Positions 52,990 to 61,620 of a DNA stretch of 64,000 bases are shown here, one piece after another (the stretch's first letter is position 1; the number at the start of each line of letters is the position of its first letter). The stretch spans positions 1 through 64,000 of the forward strand of contig JBBEBP010000008.1 of the NCBI GenBank assembly GCA_040882255.1. The letters are read 5' to 3'. The notes below the pieces were generated by a model. That model made no database searches, was not told where the DNA came from, and saw only the letters and a list, made by a program, of their open reading frames with translations. The position numbers and the translations under genes are program-made. This stretch comes from PWQG01 sp040882255. Its GTDB lineage: Bacteria; Pseudomonadota; Gammaproteobacteria; Pseudomonadales; Pseudohongiellaceae.

Positions 52990-55791
52990 ATGAGACATTC
53001 CAGGCTTTATCTTGCTATAGGCGGTTTGCTGGGTCTGGCCCCGGCCGCCGCATTGATGTCCACCCAGGCGCTGGCCCAGGCGGGCAGCGCCGAGCAACTC
53101 GAGGAAGTGGTGGTCACCGGTTCCCGTATCCAGCGCGCCGACCTGGCGGGTGCCAATCCGGTCAGCGTCATCGACTCCGCACAGCTGGAGTCCATGAGCC
53201 TGACCAGCATCGGTGATGTGCTGCGCCAGGCGCCTTTCTCGGCCGGTGGAGCGGTCAATACCCAGGTCAACAACGGCGGTTCCGGTGCAGTGAACTTCTC
53301 GTTGCGCGGTCTGGGCTCGCCCCGCACCCTGGTGCTGGTCAATGGCCGGCGTGTGGTGCCCTCCGGGCTGGGCGCCAACTCGGTCGTTGACCTGAACAAC
53401 ATTCCCATGAACATGATCGAGCGGGTCGAGGTACTGAAGGACGGTGCTTCCGCAGTGTATGGCTCCGATGCTGTGGCGGGGGTGGTCAACATCATCACCC
53501 GGCAGGACTTCGAGGGCGCGGAGATCAATGTGACCTCCGGCGTCACCAGCGAAAATGATGGTGAGGAGAACACGGCCGAGTTCAGTTTCGGTACCACCTC
53601 CGACAGGGGTAATTTCGTGGTCAATGGCTACTGGACCGAACAGAAGCCGATCTGGGCCGGCGACCGTGAATATTCCGAGGTCGAGGTCTGGTACCACCCG
53701 ATCTGGGATCCGGAGGGCGTCGAGGACGGCGGTTCCTCCGCTCCGCCGTGGGGGTTCTACGGTACGCCCGATGGTCCGGTCACACGTGGTGAGGAATATG
53801 GAGACTTCCGTCCCTACGAGAACTCTGATGCCTACAACTATGCACCGGCCAACTACACTCAGACGCCCAGCGAGCGCTGGGGTTTCAGTGCCTTCGGCAA
53901 TTACGAGTTGGGCGATTTCGGGCAATTGCAGAACGTGGAGCTGAACGGCGAGGTGATGTACACACGCCGGGAGTCCCAGCGTCTGATCGCACCGGAGCCA
54001 CTGGCCCCGCTGGTGTTTTTCGGGACACCGGCGCCGTATTCGCCCGACAACTACTACAACGCCAATTTCGGGCCGACAGACGCCGATGGCAACCCTTACG
54101 AGATCGCTGACTGGCGTCGGCGCATGGAGGAAACCGGGGGACGCGACCAGCGTCACGACACCAATACCCATCAGATCACGGCCGGGATCAGCGGCGATTT
54201 CGGTGAGTGGATCTGGGACGGGTCCGTGTTCTTCGGTGAGAACAATGCCAGTGTCACGGACCTGGGCTATTTCCAGCTGGAGCGTGTGGGTGAGGCCGTG
54301 GGCCCGACCTACATGGACGACGCCGGCAATCTGCAGTGTTCCTCGGACGGCACGGCTGATGGCGTGATCGCGGGCTGTGTACCGCTCAATGTCTTTGGTG
54401 AGCCGGGCACGGACAGCGCCATCACGGATGAAATGCTGCAGTACATCAGCGGCAATTATGTCACGCTGACCCAGGGCGGCAACGAGCTGAAGGGAGTCCA
54501 GTTCAATACCTCCGGTCCGGTCATGGATCTGCCCGCCGGTGAGCTTGGTGCGGCCTTTGGCGTCGAACGCCGGCTGGCCAGTGGTTACTCGCAGCCGGAT
54601 TCGCTGCAGCTGCTGGGGACATCGACGGCGGGCCGTTCACAGGCCACCGAAGGCGGTTACAGCGTCAACGAGGCCTATGTCGAACTGGCGGTGCCGCTGC
54701 TTGCCGAGCTGCCGGGCGTGGACATGCTGGAGTTGAGTCTGGCTTCGCGGTATTCCGATTACAATACCTTTGGCAGTACCACCAACTCCAAGATCGGACT
54801 GCGCTGGAGCGTCAATGACGAGCTGACATTCCGGGGCACGGTGTCCGAGGCCTTCCGCGCGCCGTCCATTCCGGATCTCTATGCCGGCCAGTACGACACC
54901 TTCCCGCAGGTGGGCGACCCCTGTGCCTCTGATCCGACGCCGAGCTGCGTGGCCGACGGCGTCCCGGAGGAGGGCTATGACAACAGCAGCATCACCCAGC
55001 TGCCCACCCTGCAGGGCGGCAACCCGGATCTGTCCCCGGAAGAGGCGGACATCTTCACGATGGGCGCGGTCTATGAGCCGGGCATGATCGAGGGACTGTC
55101 ACTGACCCTGGACTACTGGGAAACGGAAGTGGAAAACGCGATTTCCACACTGGGCCCCCAGGTCATTCTGGATGACTGTCATGCCACCGGGAAGAACTGC
55201 GATCTGATCGATCGCTGGGGACCTGGCAGCGGCGCCACCGTGGGTGACATCCGCTTCATTCACAACGTGAACACCAATGTGGGTGGTGTCGACGCCTCCG
55301 GGGTCGACTTCTCCGCCCGGTACCAGATGCCAACCACCGACTATGGCACGTTCCGGTTCAACTATGACCTGGCCTACATGGACAATTACGAGAAGGAGCT
55401 GTCCTCCGGGGACATCGTGCAGCATGCCGGCTGGTTCCGTGATAACCAGGACGGTAACTTCCCGGAGTGGCGCTGGAACTTCAGCACCATGTGGAGCATG
55501 GGCAACTGGGACGCGTCCTACACGGCCCGCTACATCGGTGAAGTCACCGAGCTGCTCAACAAGTCCATTCACCCGGGCGATGAGCTGCGCGAGGTCGATT
55601 CCCAGATGGTGCATGATATCCAGGGGTCCTACAGCCTGGATGACTACAACACCCGCATCACCCTGGGTGTCGACAACGTGGCGGACGAGCAGCCGCCGTT
55701 CGCCTACTCGGGGTTCAACGACAATACCGATCCGCGGACCTATGAGACCGTCGGCCGGTTCTACTATGGCCGGGTGACCCTCAGCTTCTGA
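52990..55791 (+). CDS. TonB-dependent outer membrane receptor
   Basis: 933 residues from the ATG at 52990 (MRHSRLYLAIGGLLGLAPAA), which follows a strong ribosome site. A signal peptide (about 1-30) is followed by EEVVVTGSRIQRADL, the TonB-box/plug start, with NGRRVVPSGLGANSVVDLNN and VEVLKDGASAVYGSDAVAGV in the plug. The barrel follows and ends GRVTLSF with the C-terminal Phe that the BAM complex recognises. Its length and the plug motif are of the TonB-dependent family that imports carbohydrate- or peptide-like ligands in oligotrophs (CUT-type loci), but no partner binding protein or transporter lies beside it. A terminator follows at 55810. Confidence 0.93.
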   Translation: MRHSRLYLAIGGLLGLAPAAALMSTQALAQAGSAEQLEEVVVTGSRIQRADLAGANPVSVIDSAQLESMSLTSIGDVLRQAPFSAGGAVNTQVNNGGSGAVNFSLRGLGSPRTLVLVNGRRVVPSGLGANSVVDLNNIPMNMIERVEVLKDGASAVYGSDAVAGVVNIITRQDFEGAEINVTSGVTSENDGEENTAEFSFGTTSDRGNFVVNGYWTEQKPIWAGDREYSEVEVWYHPIWDPEGVEDGGSSAPPWGFYGTPDGPVTRGEEYGDFRPYENSDAYNYAPANYTQTPSERWGFSAFGNYELGDFGQLQNVELNGEVMYTRRESQRLIAPEPLAPLVFFGTPAPYSPDNYYNANFGPTDADGNPYEIADWRRRMEETGGRDQRHDTNTHQITAGISGDFGEWIWDGSVFFGENNASVTDLGYFQLERVGEAVGPTYMDDAGNLQCSSDGTADGVIAGCVPLNVFGEPGTDSAITDEMLQYISGNYVTLTQGGNELKGVQFNTSGPVMDLPAGELGAAFGVERRLASGYSQPDSLQLLGTSTAGRSQATEGGYSVNEAYVELAVPLLAELPGVDMLELSLASRYSDYNTFGSTTNSKIGLRWSVNDELTFRGTVSEAFRAPSIPDLYAGQYDTFPQVGDPCASDPTPSCVADGVPEEGYDNSSITQLPTLQGGNPDLSPEEADIFTMGAVYEPGMIEGLSLTLDYWETEVENAISTLGPQVILDDCHATGKNCDLIDRWGPGSGATVGDIRFIHNVNTNVGGVDASGVDFSARYQMPTTDYGTFRFNYDLAYMDNYEKELSSGDIVQHAGWFRDNQDGNFPEWRWNFSTMWSMGNWDASYTARYIGEVTELLNKSIHPGDELREVDSQMVHDIQGSYSLDDYNTRITLGVDNVADEQPPFAYSGFNDNTDPRTYETVGRFYYGRVTLSF

Positions 55792-55809
55792 GGCACTCGC
55801 CATTGCCGT

Positions 55810-55846
55810 AAAAAGGGCCCGCCTTGTCATGAGGCGGGCCCTTTTT
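55810..55846. terminator. Terminator after the TonB receptor
   Basis: AAAAAGGGCCCGCCT (55810-55824) pairs perfectly with AGGCGGGCCCTTTTT (55832-55846), a 15-bp stem and 7-base loop ending in T-tract on the plus strand. Confidence 0.93.
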
Positions 55847-55900
55847 GCATGTGCACGGGCCGCGCGGGATAATGCCGGCTGTTGTGAAGGGGAGCAGTCC

Positions 55901-56314
55901 ATGGATGACTTCAGCATCGAACTGGCGGTACGGGACTACGAATGTGACTTGCAGGGCGTGGTCAATCATGCCCGCTACCTGCACTACCTGGAGCACGCGC
56001 GCCACGAGTATCTGCTCCATTGTGGTCTGGACTTTGCAAAATTGACGGCGGAAGGGGTGATTGTCGTGGTCGTCCGGGCGGAGATCGACTACCGGCGTTC
56101 GCTGCGTAGCGGAGACCGCATGCGAGTCTCGGTGCGTGCGGTGCGGCGCTCCCGTATCCGGCTGGATTTCCTGCAGACCATCACCCGGCTGCAGGACGAT
56201 GCCACGGTGTTGGAGGCCATGATCACCACAACGGCGGTCAATGAGCGGGGACGGCCCTGGTTCCCTCAGGAGTTGTCCGCATTGCTGCCCTCAGACAGTG
56301 AAGCGAGCAGTTGA
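55901..56314 (+). CDS. Acyl-CoA thioesterase, 4-hydroxybenzoyl-CoA type hotdog fold
   Basis: 137 residues from the ATG at 55901 with AAGGGGAG upstream. YECDLQGVVNHARYLHYLEHARHE contains the catalytic Asp/Glu-region of the YbgC/4HBT family (D-x-x-G-V-V-x-H/N). Family members hydrolyse acyl-CoAs of varied size; the substrate here is unknown. Its last 49 bases overlap the end of the sirtuin gene, which is convergent. Confidence 0.85.
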   Translation: MDDFSIELAVRDYECDLQGVVNHARYLHYLEHARHEYLLHCGLDFAKLTAEGVIVVVVRAEIDYRRSLRSGDRMRVSVRAVRRSRIRLDFLQTITRLQDDATVLEAMITTTAVNERGRPWFPQELSALLPSDSEASS

Positions 56315-57033
56315 TCAAAGTATTCCGGGACGGCCACCGAGGCCCTGCCGTAGATGTGTTCGTGAAAGCTTGAGCCGGTTTCCTCCAGGTTGATTTCCAC
56401 GGTGTGCGCCCGGCCGATTCTGGCGGTCTGGTAGAAGCCGGAAGCGGGATAGACATTGCCGGACGTGCCGATGGAGACAAACAGGTCGCAGTTCTCCAGG
56501 GCGCGGGTAATCTGTGGCATATGGAAGGGCACTTCGCCGAACCAGACGATGTGTGGGCGCAGGTTGCCGGGCTGCCCGCAGCACTGACAACGGGACAGTG
56601 GTCCGATATCGTTGCGGATGTCGAAGACCCGCTCGCTCATCTGGCAGCGCATGCGTAGCAACTCGCCATGCATGTGCAGTACCTGCCGGCTGCCGGCGCG
56701 TTCATGCAGATTATCGATGTTCTGGGTGATGACCAGGACATCGCCGGGGAATTCGCGCTCGAAACGGGCCAGCGCCACATGGGCGGGATTGGGACGGACA
56801 GTACCTTCTGTCAGCAGGCGGCGGCGCTGGTTGTAGAAGCGGTGCACCAGATCCGGATCGCGCAGGAAGCCTTCGGGCGTGGCGACATCGTCGATGCGGT
56901 GGTCCTCCCACAGACCGTCGGCGTCCCGGAATGTCCGGATTCCGGATTCGGCGGATACGCCGGCCCCCGTGAGAATGACTACGGAGCGAGGCCGGGGAGG
57001 GCTTTCAGGAGTCTGTGGTTCGAATCTGCTCAC
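56266..57033 (-). CDS. cobB: Sirtuin NAD-dependent deacylase (CobB type)
   Basis: 255 residues. Sir2 motifs: LTGAGVSAESGIRTFRD, TQNIDNLHERAGS and LHMHGELL. The zinc ligands lie in RMRCQMSE and CQCCGQPGNLRPHIVWFGE. FYNQRRRLL gives the Tyr and Arg (Y-x2-R) that define class III sirtuins, so desuccinylation or demalonylation is likely besides deacetylation. It uses NAD+ to remove acyl groups from lysines, for instance in Acs. The neighbouring GNAT genes are unrelated by strand. Confidence 0.92.
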   Translation of the reverse strand: MSRFEPQTPESPPRPRSVVILTGAGVSAESGIRTFRDADGLWEDHRIDDVATPEGFLRDPDLVHRFYNQRRRLLTEGTVRPNPAHVALARFEREFPGDVLVITQNIDNLHERAGSRQVLHMHGELLRMRCQMSERVFDIRNDIGPLSRCQCCGQPGNLRPHIVWFGEVPFHMPQITRALENCDLFVSIGTSGNVYPASGFYQTARIGRAHTVEINLEETGSSFHEHIYGRASVAVPEYFDQLLASLSEGSNADNS

Positions 57034-57223
57034 GGCCGGAGGTCTGTCACGTCATTGGTCTGTACCAGGATCAAAGCCTATCATGAGCCATGGCATCAGG
57101 GCACCTCTCATGATACCGGGTGTTCTGTCCGGGGGCGCGGCCCGGGGCGCCATCTGGTAGTATTACACGCGCAGCTGGTCAACAGCATCCTGATGGCCCC
57201 CTGAAATCAGCACAGGAGTTTTC
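57034..57223. promoter_or_regulatory. Divergent region between cobB and bcp
   Basis: 190 bases with no gene. It must contain the bcp operon promoter and the cobB promoter. AGGAG at 57212-57216 serves the bcp start. No operator is evident. Confidence 0.3.
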
Positions 57224-57697
57224 ATGTCCCAACCCGAAATCGGCAATATGGCACCCCTCTTCACACTGCCGGATCAGAATGGCGAACCCGTGTCGCTGAA
57301 GGACTTTCGCGGCCACAAGCGGGTCATCCTGTACTTCTATCCCAAGGCCATGACGCCGGGTTGTACCGTACAGGCCTGCGGCATGCGCGATAGCGAAGCG
57401 GATCTGGAAGCACTGGATACCGTGGTACTGGCGGTCAGCCCCGATCCGTCGGCGCGACTCAAGAAGTTCGAGGAGAAACAGTCGCTGAACTTCACGCTGC
57501 TCTCGGACGAGGACCACAAGGTGGCCGATCAGTATGGCGCCTGGGGGCCGAAGAAATTCATGGGGCGTGAGTACACGGGGATTTTACGCAAGACCTACAT
57601 CATTGACAGCGAAGGTCGCCTGCAGCATGTGATGGAAAAGGTGAAGACCAAAACCCATCACGAGGATGCGCTGGGCTGGATCCGGGACAACCTGTAA
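57224..57697 (+). CDS. bcp: Thioredoxin-dependent peroxiredoxin Bcp
   Basis: 157 residues. The atypical 2-Cys motif KAMTPGCTVQACGMRD has the peroxidatic Cys and the resolving Cys five residues later, as in E. coli Bcp. FTLLSDEDHKVADQYGAWG is also typical. It reduces hydrogen peroxide and organic hydroperoxides with thioredoxin. AGGAG precedes the ATG. Three bases separate it from the following hydrolase gene, which with pdxJ and others makes one operon. Confidence 0.96.
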   Translation: MSQPEIGNMAPLFTLPDQNGEPVSLKDFRGHKRVILYFYPKAMTPGCTVQACGMRDSEADLEALDTVVLAVSPDPSARLKKFEEKQSLNFTLLSDEDHKVADQYGAWGPKKFMGREYTGILRKTYIIDSEGRLQHVMEKVKTKTHHEDALGWIRDNL

Positions 57698-57700
57698 GCC

Positions 57701-58483
57701 ATGGAGTTGAACTACCGACAACACTCGGACGAGGGGCCACCCCTGCTGATACTGCACGGTCTGTTCGGCAGCCTGTCCAACTGGAACTGGCATGCCAGGA
57801 AGTGGGCGGAGCCGTTCTCCGTGTACGCGCTGGATCTGCGTAATCACGGCAATTCCCCGCATGCGGACAGCATGACGTACCCCGAAATGGCCGGTGATGT
57901 GCTGGATTTTCTGGACCACCACGGCATCGACACCTGCCACCTGGTGGGGCATTCGATGGGTGGAAAGGTGGCGATGCAGCTGGCGATGGATCATCCCGGG
58001 CGGATCCGCACACTGGTGGTGGCCGATATCGCACCGGTACCCTATGAAGGGGAGCACGACCGCATTTTCGCTGGCCTGACGGCCATCGATCCGGCCGCAG
58101 TGAAAACCCGTCAGGAAGCGGATGACGTACTGGTAGACTATGAAGAAGACGAGCAGGTGCGCCTGTTCCTGCTCAGCAACCTGCAGCGTGCCGATGGAGG
58201 CGGCTTCGAGTGGCGGATCAACCTCCCGGCGCTGGAGGCATGCTATGAGGATCTGCGGGCCGGGCTGGAAGAAGGGCGTTACGAGGGGCCGGTGCTGTTT
58301 CTGCGCGGCAATGACTCGAACTACATCCGGGAGTCTCATCGCGAAGCCATCCTGTCGCGCTTTCCCCGGGCGGAACTGAAAACGCTGATGCAGGCGGGGC
58401 ACTGGCTGCACGCCGAGAAGCCGGAGAGCTTCAACCGTCTGGTGACCGAGTTCATCAGCGAGCATGAGGATGACGATGGATGA
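57701..58483 (+). CDS. Alpha/beta-hydrolase, YbfF-like esterase
   Basis: 260 residues. The nucleophile elbow is HLVGHSMGGKVAMQL (Ser in GHSMGG), the oxyanion region is LILHGLFGSLSNWN, the conserved Asp turn is YALDLRNHGNSPH, and the C-terminal catalytic His lies in QAGHWLHAEKPESF. This set is of YbfF and related acyl esterases. Substrate unknown. It begins three bases after bcp and its stop overlaps the pdxJ start by 4 bases. Confidence 0.88.
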   Translation: MELNYRQHSDEGPPLLILHGLFGSLSNWNWHARKWAEPFSVYALDLRNHGNSPHADSMTYPEMAGDVLDFLDHHGIDTCHLVGHSMGGKVAMQLAMDHPGRIRTLVVADIAPVPYEGEHDRIFAGLTAIDPAAVKTRQEADDVLVDYEEDEQVRLFLLSNLQRADGGGFEWRINLPALEACYEDLRAGLEEGRYEGPVLFLRGNDSNYIRESHREAILSRFPRAELKTLMQAGHWLHAEKPESFNRLVTEFISEHEDDDG

Positions 58484-59211
58484 CCCGGCTCAGTGTCAAT
58501 GTCAACAAGATCGCGCTGCTGCGCAATTCCCGCGGTGGCCAGCATCCCGATGTGGCGGACTTCGTACGCCGCGCCATTGATCTGGGCGTGCGGGGCATCA
58601 CTGTGCACCCGCGCCCGGATGAACGGCATATCACCCGCCGGGATGTCTTTACTATTGCCCGTTTGCTGGAAGGCCATCCCGGGGTCGAGTTCAATATCGA
58701 GGGCTATCCTTCCGGTTCCTTTCTGGCGCTGATCGATGAGGTGCGCCCGGCGCAGTGTACCCTGGTGCCCGATGCTCCGGACCAGCTGACCTCGGATCAT
58801 GGCTGGGACATGCGGGGCAGTGCCGATGTGCTGGCCGGCGTACTGGAGCGTCTGCGTTCCATGGCGGTGCGCAGCTCCCTGTTCATGGACCCTGATCCGG
58901 AAGCTGCCGCGCCGGCCGCAGCGCTGGGCGCTGACCGGGTCGAGCTCTACACAGAGGAGTATGCAAGGGCGTGGGGAACCGACCGGGAGGCGGCTGTACT
59001 GGAGCGGTACCGGCAGGCGGCCGGGGCGGCCGCTGAAGCCGGGTTGGGCATCAATGCCGGGCATGATCTCAATCTGGGCAACCTGCCCCGGTTTATGGAG
59101 ATTCCCGGTATTCTGGAAGTGTCGATCGGTCATGCCCTGGTGGTCGAGTCGCTGGAGCGTGGTTTCGCCGCCGTGGTCAGCGAATACCTGACCATCACTG
59201 GCGAGCGGTAA
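58480..59211 (+). CDS. pdxJ: Pyridoxine 5'-phosphate synthase PdxJ
   Basis: 243 residues from the ATG at 58480, which overlaps the hydrolase stop (ATGA). Motifs: RLSVNVNKIALLRNSRGG, GITVHPRPDERHI with the active-site His and Arg, EFNIEGYPS with catalytic Glu, TLVPDAPDQLTSDHGWD and the late AGHDLNLGNL. It condenses 1-deoxy-xylulose-5-phosphate with the product of PdxA. The usual partner recO is absent; instead pdxJ sits in a bcp-hydrolase-pdxJ-MFS run. This with pdxA (17078-18097) shows the DXP-dependent vitamin B6 route. Confidence 0.96.
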   Translation: MTRLSVNVNKIALLRNSRGGQHPDVADFVRRAIDLGVRGITVHPRPDERHITRRDVFTIARLLEGHPGVEFNIEGYPSGSFLALIDEVRPAQCTLVPDAPDQLTSDHGWDMRGSADVLAGVLERLRSMAVRSSLFMDPDPEAAAPAAALGADRVELYTEEYARAWGTDREAAVLERYRQAAGAAAEAGLGINAGHDLNLGNLPRFMEIPGILEVSIGHALVVESLERGFAAVVSEYLTITGER

Positions 59212-59216
59212 GCATC

Positions 59217-60512
59217 GTGCCGCGCCGCATACCGCTGTATTACGGTTACTGGATTGTGCTGGCCGCCTTCGTCACCCAGTTCGCCTCGGTGGGCCTGCAG
59301 AACTATGTTGTCGGTCCTTTCATGGTGCCGATGACGGAAGAGTTCGGCTGGAGCCGGGCCGAATTCACCTCGGCCCGTTCGGTCGGACAGATGGTGGCCG
59401 CCTTCACCGGTTTCGTGATCGGCGCCGGCATCGACCGCTTCGGAGGGCGGCCCTTCATCATCGCCGGCACGCTGATCCTGGCCGCAGCTGTCCATTCGCT
59501 GGGCACGGTCGGCACGCTGACCTCCTGGATACTGATCAACGGGGTCATCCTGACCATGGGCGCGGCGATGATCGGCAATCTGGTGGTCAATGTCACTCTC
59601 AGCAAATGGTTCGTGCAGCAACGCGGCAGAGCCGTAGCGCTGGCCGCCATGGGTGTGTCGATGGCCGGCATTTCCCTGCCGCCACTGGCCACCTGGCTGA
59701 TCGAGACGATAGGCTGGCGCGACGCATGGCGGGTTTTGGGCGTGGGAGTGGGGCTGTTGGTGTTCCCGGCCGCACTGGCCATACGGCGGCGGCCCGAGGA
59801 TTATGATCTGTTCCCGGACGGCCACTCTGCGGAGCAGATCCGCGCTGGCATGGGCGCGGCCGCTAACCTGGACTTCGAAAGTTCACTGACCCGTGCGCAG
59901 GCCATGCGCACCGGACGATTCTATGTACTGGTGGTGGCTTTCGGGCTGTTCCAGATCTCCATCACGGTGATGTTGCTGCAGACGGTGCCGTTCATGACCG
60001 ATGCCGGCTACCCTTCCCTGGTGGCAGCCTCCATGATATCGCTGGCCTCCATTCCCGCTTTCATCAGCAAGCCGTTCTGGGGCCTGTTCATCGATCGCTA
60101 CAGTGCGCGCCGGCTGGCGGCGCTGGGGGCGACCATCACCGGTGTGTCGCTGATGGTGATCGTGCTGGGTGTGCGCAGCGGGCTGGACTGGCTGGTGTAC
60201 GGCACGTTTCTGTTCATGGGCATCGGCTGGGGCGGCTTGATCCCCCTGCAGGAAGTCATCTGGGCCTCGGTGTTCGGGCGCCGCTACCTGGGGTCGGTGC
60301 GGTCCACGGCGTTGCCGTTCACTTTCGCGTTGACCGCCATCGGGCCGGTGGCGGCCGCATGGTATTACGACCGTGCCGGCAATTATGATCTGGCTTTTGT
60401 TGTCATGGCCCTGTGTAATCTGCTGGCGGCCGGCATGTTGCTGATGCTATCTGAACGGCGCCCCGTCATCGTGTCGCAAGCGGACCTCCGCCAGAGGAGA
60501 CGAACGAAGTGA
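59217..60512 (+). CDS. MFS transporter of unknown substrate
   Basis: 431 residues from a GTG at 59217, six bases after pdxJ. Twelve hydrophobic segments are seen. MFS motif A variant: GAGIDRFGGRPFIIAGTL; the central loop (about 195-225) is charged, splitting the two halves. It resembles monocarboxylate-type or oxalate-type MFS members (YYGYWIVLAAFVTQF start), but no substrate can be assigned. The following GNAT gene overlaps by 4 bases (GTGA). Confidence 0.78.
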   Translation: MPRRIPLYYGYWIVLAAFVTQFASVGLQNYVVGPFMVPMTEEFGWSRAEFTSARSVGQMVAAFTGFVIGAGIDRFGGRPFIIAGTLILAAAVHSLGTVGTLTSWILINGVILTMGAAMIGNLVVNVTLSKWFVQQRGRAVALAAMGVSMAGISLPPLATWLIETIGWRDAWRVLGVGVGLLVFPAALAIRRRPEDYDLFPDGHSAEQIRAGMGAAANLDFESSLTRAQAMRTGRFYVLVVAFGLFQISITVMLLQTVPFMTDAGYPSLVAASMISLASIPAFISKPFWGLFIDRYSARRLAALGATITGVSLMVIVLGVRSGLDWLVYGTFLFMGIGWGGLIPLQEVIWASVFGRRYLGSVRSTALPFTFALTAIGPVAAAWYYDRAGNYDLAFVVMALCNLLAAGMLLMLSERRPVIVSQADLRQRRRTK

Positions 60513-60910
60513 CTGGCAAAGAGCTGCAATGTAGTATCAGTGGCGTGCAGATCGTGCTTCCCACCGGTCTGGCCAATCACCTGGTGTTCCGGGTGTATCG
60601 TGGGCCCAGTCAGATCGCATACGCCCACTTGAGTAGAAGTTCACCCGGGCAGCGGGAGCGGTTTTCCCGTGAACACGTATCCGGTCCTCCGACTGTCAGC
60701 TATTGTCTCAAGAACATTGAGGTGGCTCAGAACTACCGTGGCTGCGGCATTGGCAGCGCATTACTCGACGAAGTGCTGAACTATTGCCGCGCCCACCGTG
60801 TCTCGCGGATCCATGGAGAAGCCAAGGGGGATGTCGCCGCGCTGAAAAGCTGGTATCAAGGCAAGGGCTTCCGGGTCGATGCCAGGGATGAAATTCTTCT
60901 GTCACTGTGA
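60509..60910 (+). CDS. GNAT family N-acetyltransferase
   Basis: 133 residues from a GTG at 60509. The acetyl-CoA binding motif is VAQNYRGCGIGSALLDEV (R-G-x-G-I-G) and the C-terminal half has ALKSWYQGKGFRVD, both GNAT hallmarks. The substrate is unknown. It is the last gene of the bcp-pdxJ operon and converges with tesA, with 2 bases between. Confidence 0.82.
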   Translation: MTGKELQCSISGVQIVLPTGLANHLVFRVYRGPSQIAYAHLSRSSPGQRERFSREHVSGPPTVSYCLKNIEVAQNYRGCGIGSALLDEVLNYCRAHRVSRIHGEAKGDVAALKSWYQGKGFRVDARDEILLSL

Positions 60911-60912
60911 CA

Positions 60913-61548
60913 TCACAGCATGTCCATCAACACCGGCCAGACGTTGTCGAGAATCATGGGCTGCGCCTCGGCGGTGGGGTGGATGCCGTCGCTCTGCATC
61001 AGCTCGCGGTTGTCGGCGATGCCGTCCAGCAGAAACGGCAGCAGGGTCAGGTCATACTCATCCGCCAGATCGCGGTACTGGGCGAAAAAAGGTTCGGTGT
61101 AGCGCGGTCCGTAATTGGGTGGAATCCGTATGCCGGCGAGCAGGACATCGGCGCCGCTGTCCAGGGACAGCTCGATCATTGCCTGCAGGTTGTCGCGTAT
61201 GGAAGGTACAGGCAGTCCGCGCAGTCCGTCATTGCCCCCCAGTTGCAGGATGATCAACTGTGGTCGGTGAGTGTCCAGAAGCCGGGGCAGGCGGGCCAGG
61301 CCGCCGCCCGTGGTTTCCCCGCTGACGCTGGCATTGGTCACCGACCAGGGCAGGCCTTTTTTGTCGATGCGTTGTGACAGCAGAGACACCCAGCCCTGTT
61401 CGCTGGACATGCCATAGGCGGCGCTGATGCTGTCGCCCATCACCAGCAGGGTGCCCGTTTCCGGTCCGCCCTCACTGGCGTTGACGGCCGGTGTGACAAA
61501 CAGGAGGATGGCCAGCAGGCTCTGTCTGATCTGCGATTTCCAGTCCAT
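60913..61548 (-). CDS. tesA: Arylesterase/acyl-CoA thioesterase I TesA
   Basis: 211 residues of the SGNH-hydrolase family. The N-terminal signal segment (SLLAILLFVTPAVNAS) points to a periplasmic enzyme. Block I is VMGDSISAAYGM with the catalytic Ser, block III is LQLGGNDGLRG, and block V is DGIHPTAEAQ with the Asp and His of the triad. It hydrolyses acyl-CoA, esters and lysophospholipids. It is divergent from the YbbA-YbbP genes, the same arrangement as in E. coli. Confidence 0.95.
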   Translation of the reverse strand: MDWKSQIRQSLLAILLFVTPAVNASEGGPETGTLLVMGDSISAAYGMSSEQGWVSLLSQRIDKKGLPWSVTNASVSGETTGGGLARLPRLLDTHRPQLIILQLGGNDGLRGLPVPSIRDNLQAMIELSLDSGADVLLAGIRIPPNYGPRYTEPFFAQYRDLADEYDLTLLPFLLDGIADNRELMQSDGIHPTAEAQPMILDNVWPVLMDML

Positions 61549-61620
61549 AGTCCGTTACAATGCGTAAAGGTGGGGAGAAAAGCAGCCCCGGGGCATTTAA
61601 TTCTATCTCGTGAGAATAGC
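61549..61620. promoter_or_regulatory. Divergent promoter region of tesA and the ABC exporter
   Basis: 72 bases separating the two starts. TTACAATGCG on the plus strand at about 61554-61563 may be part of a promoter for one side. No operator is evident. Confidence 0.3.
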
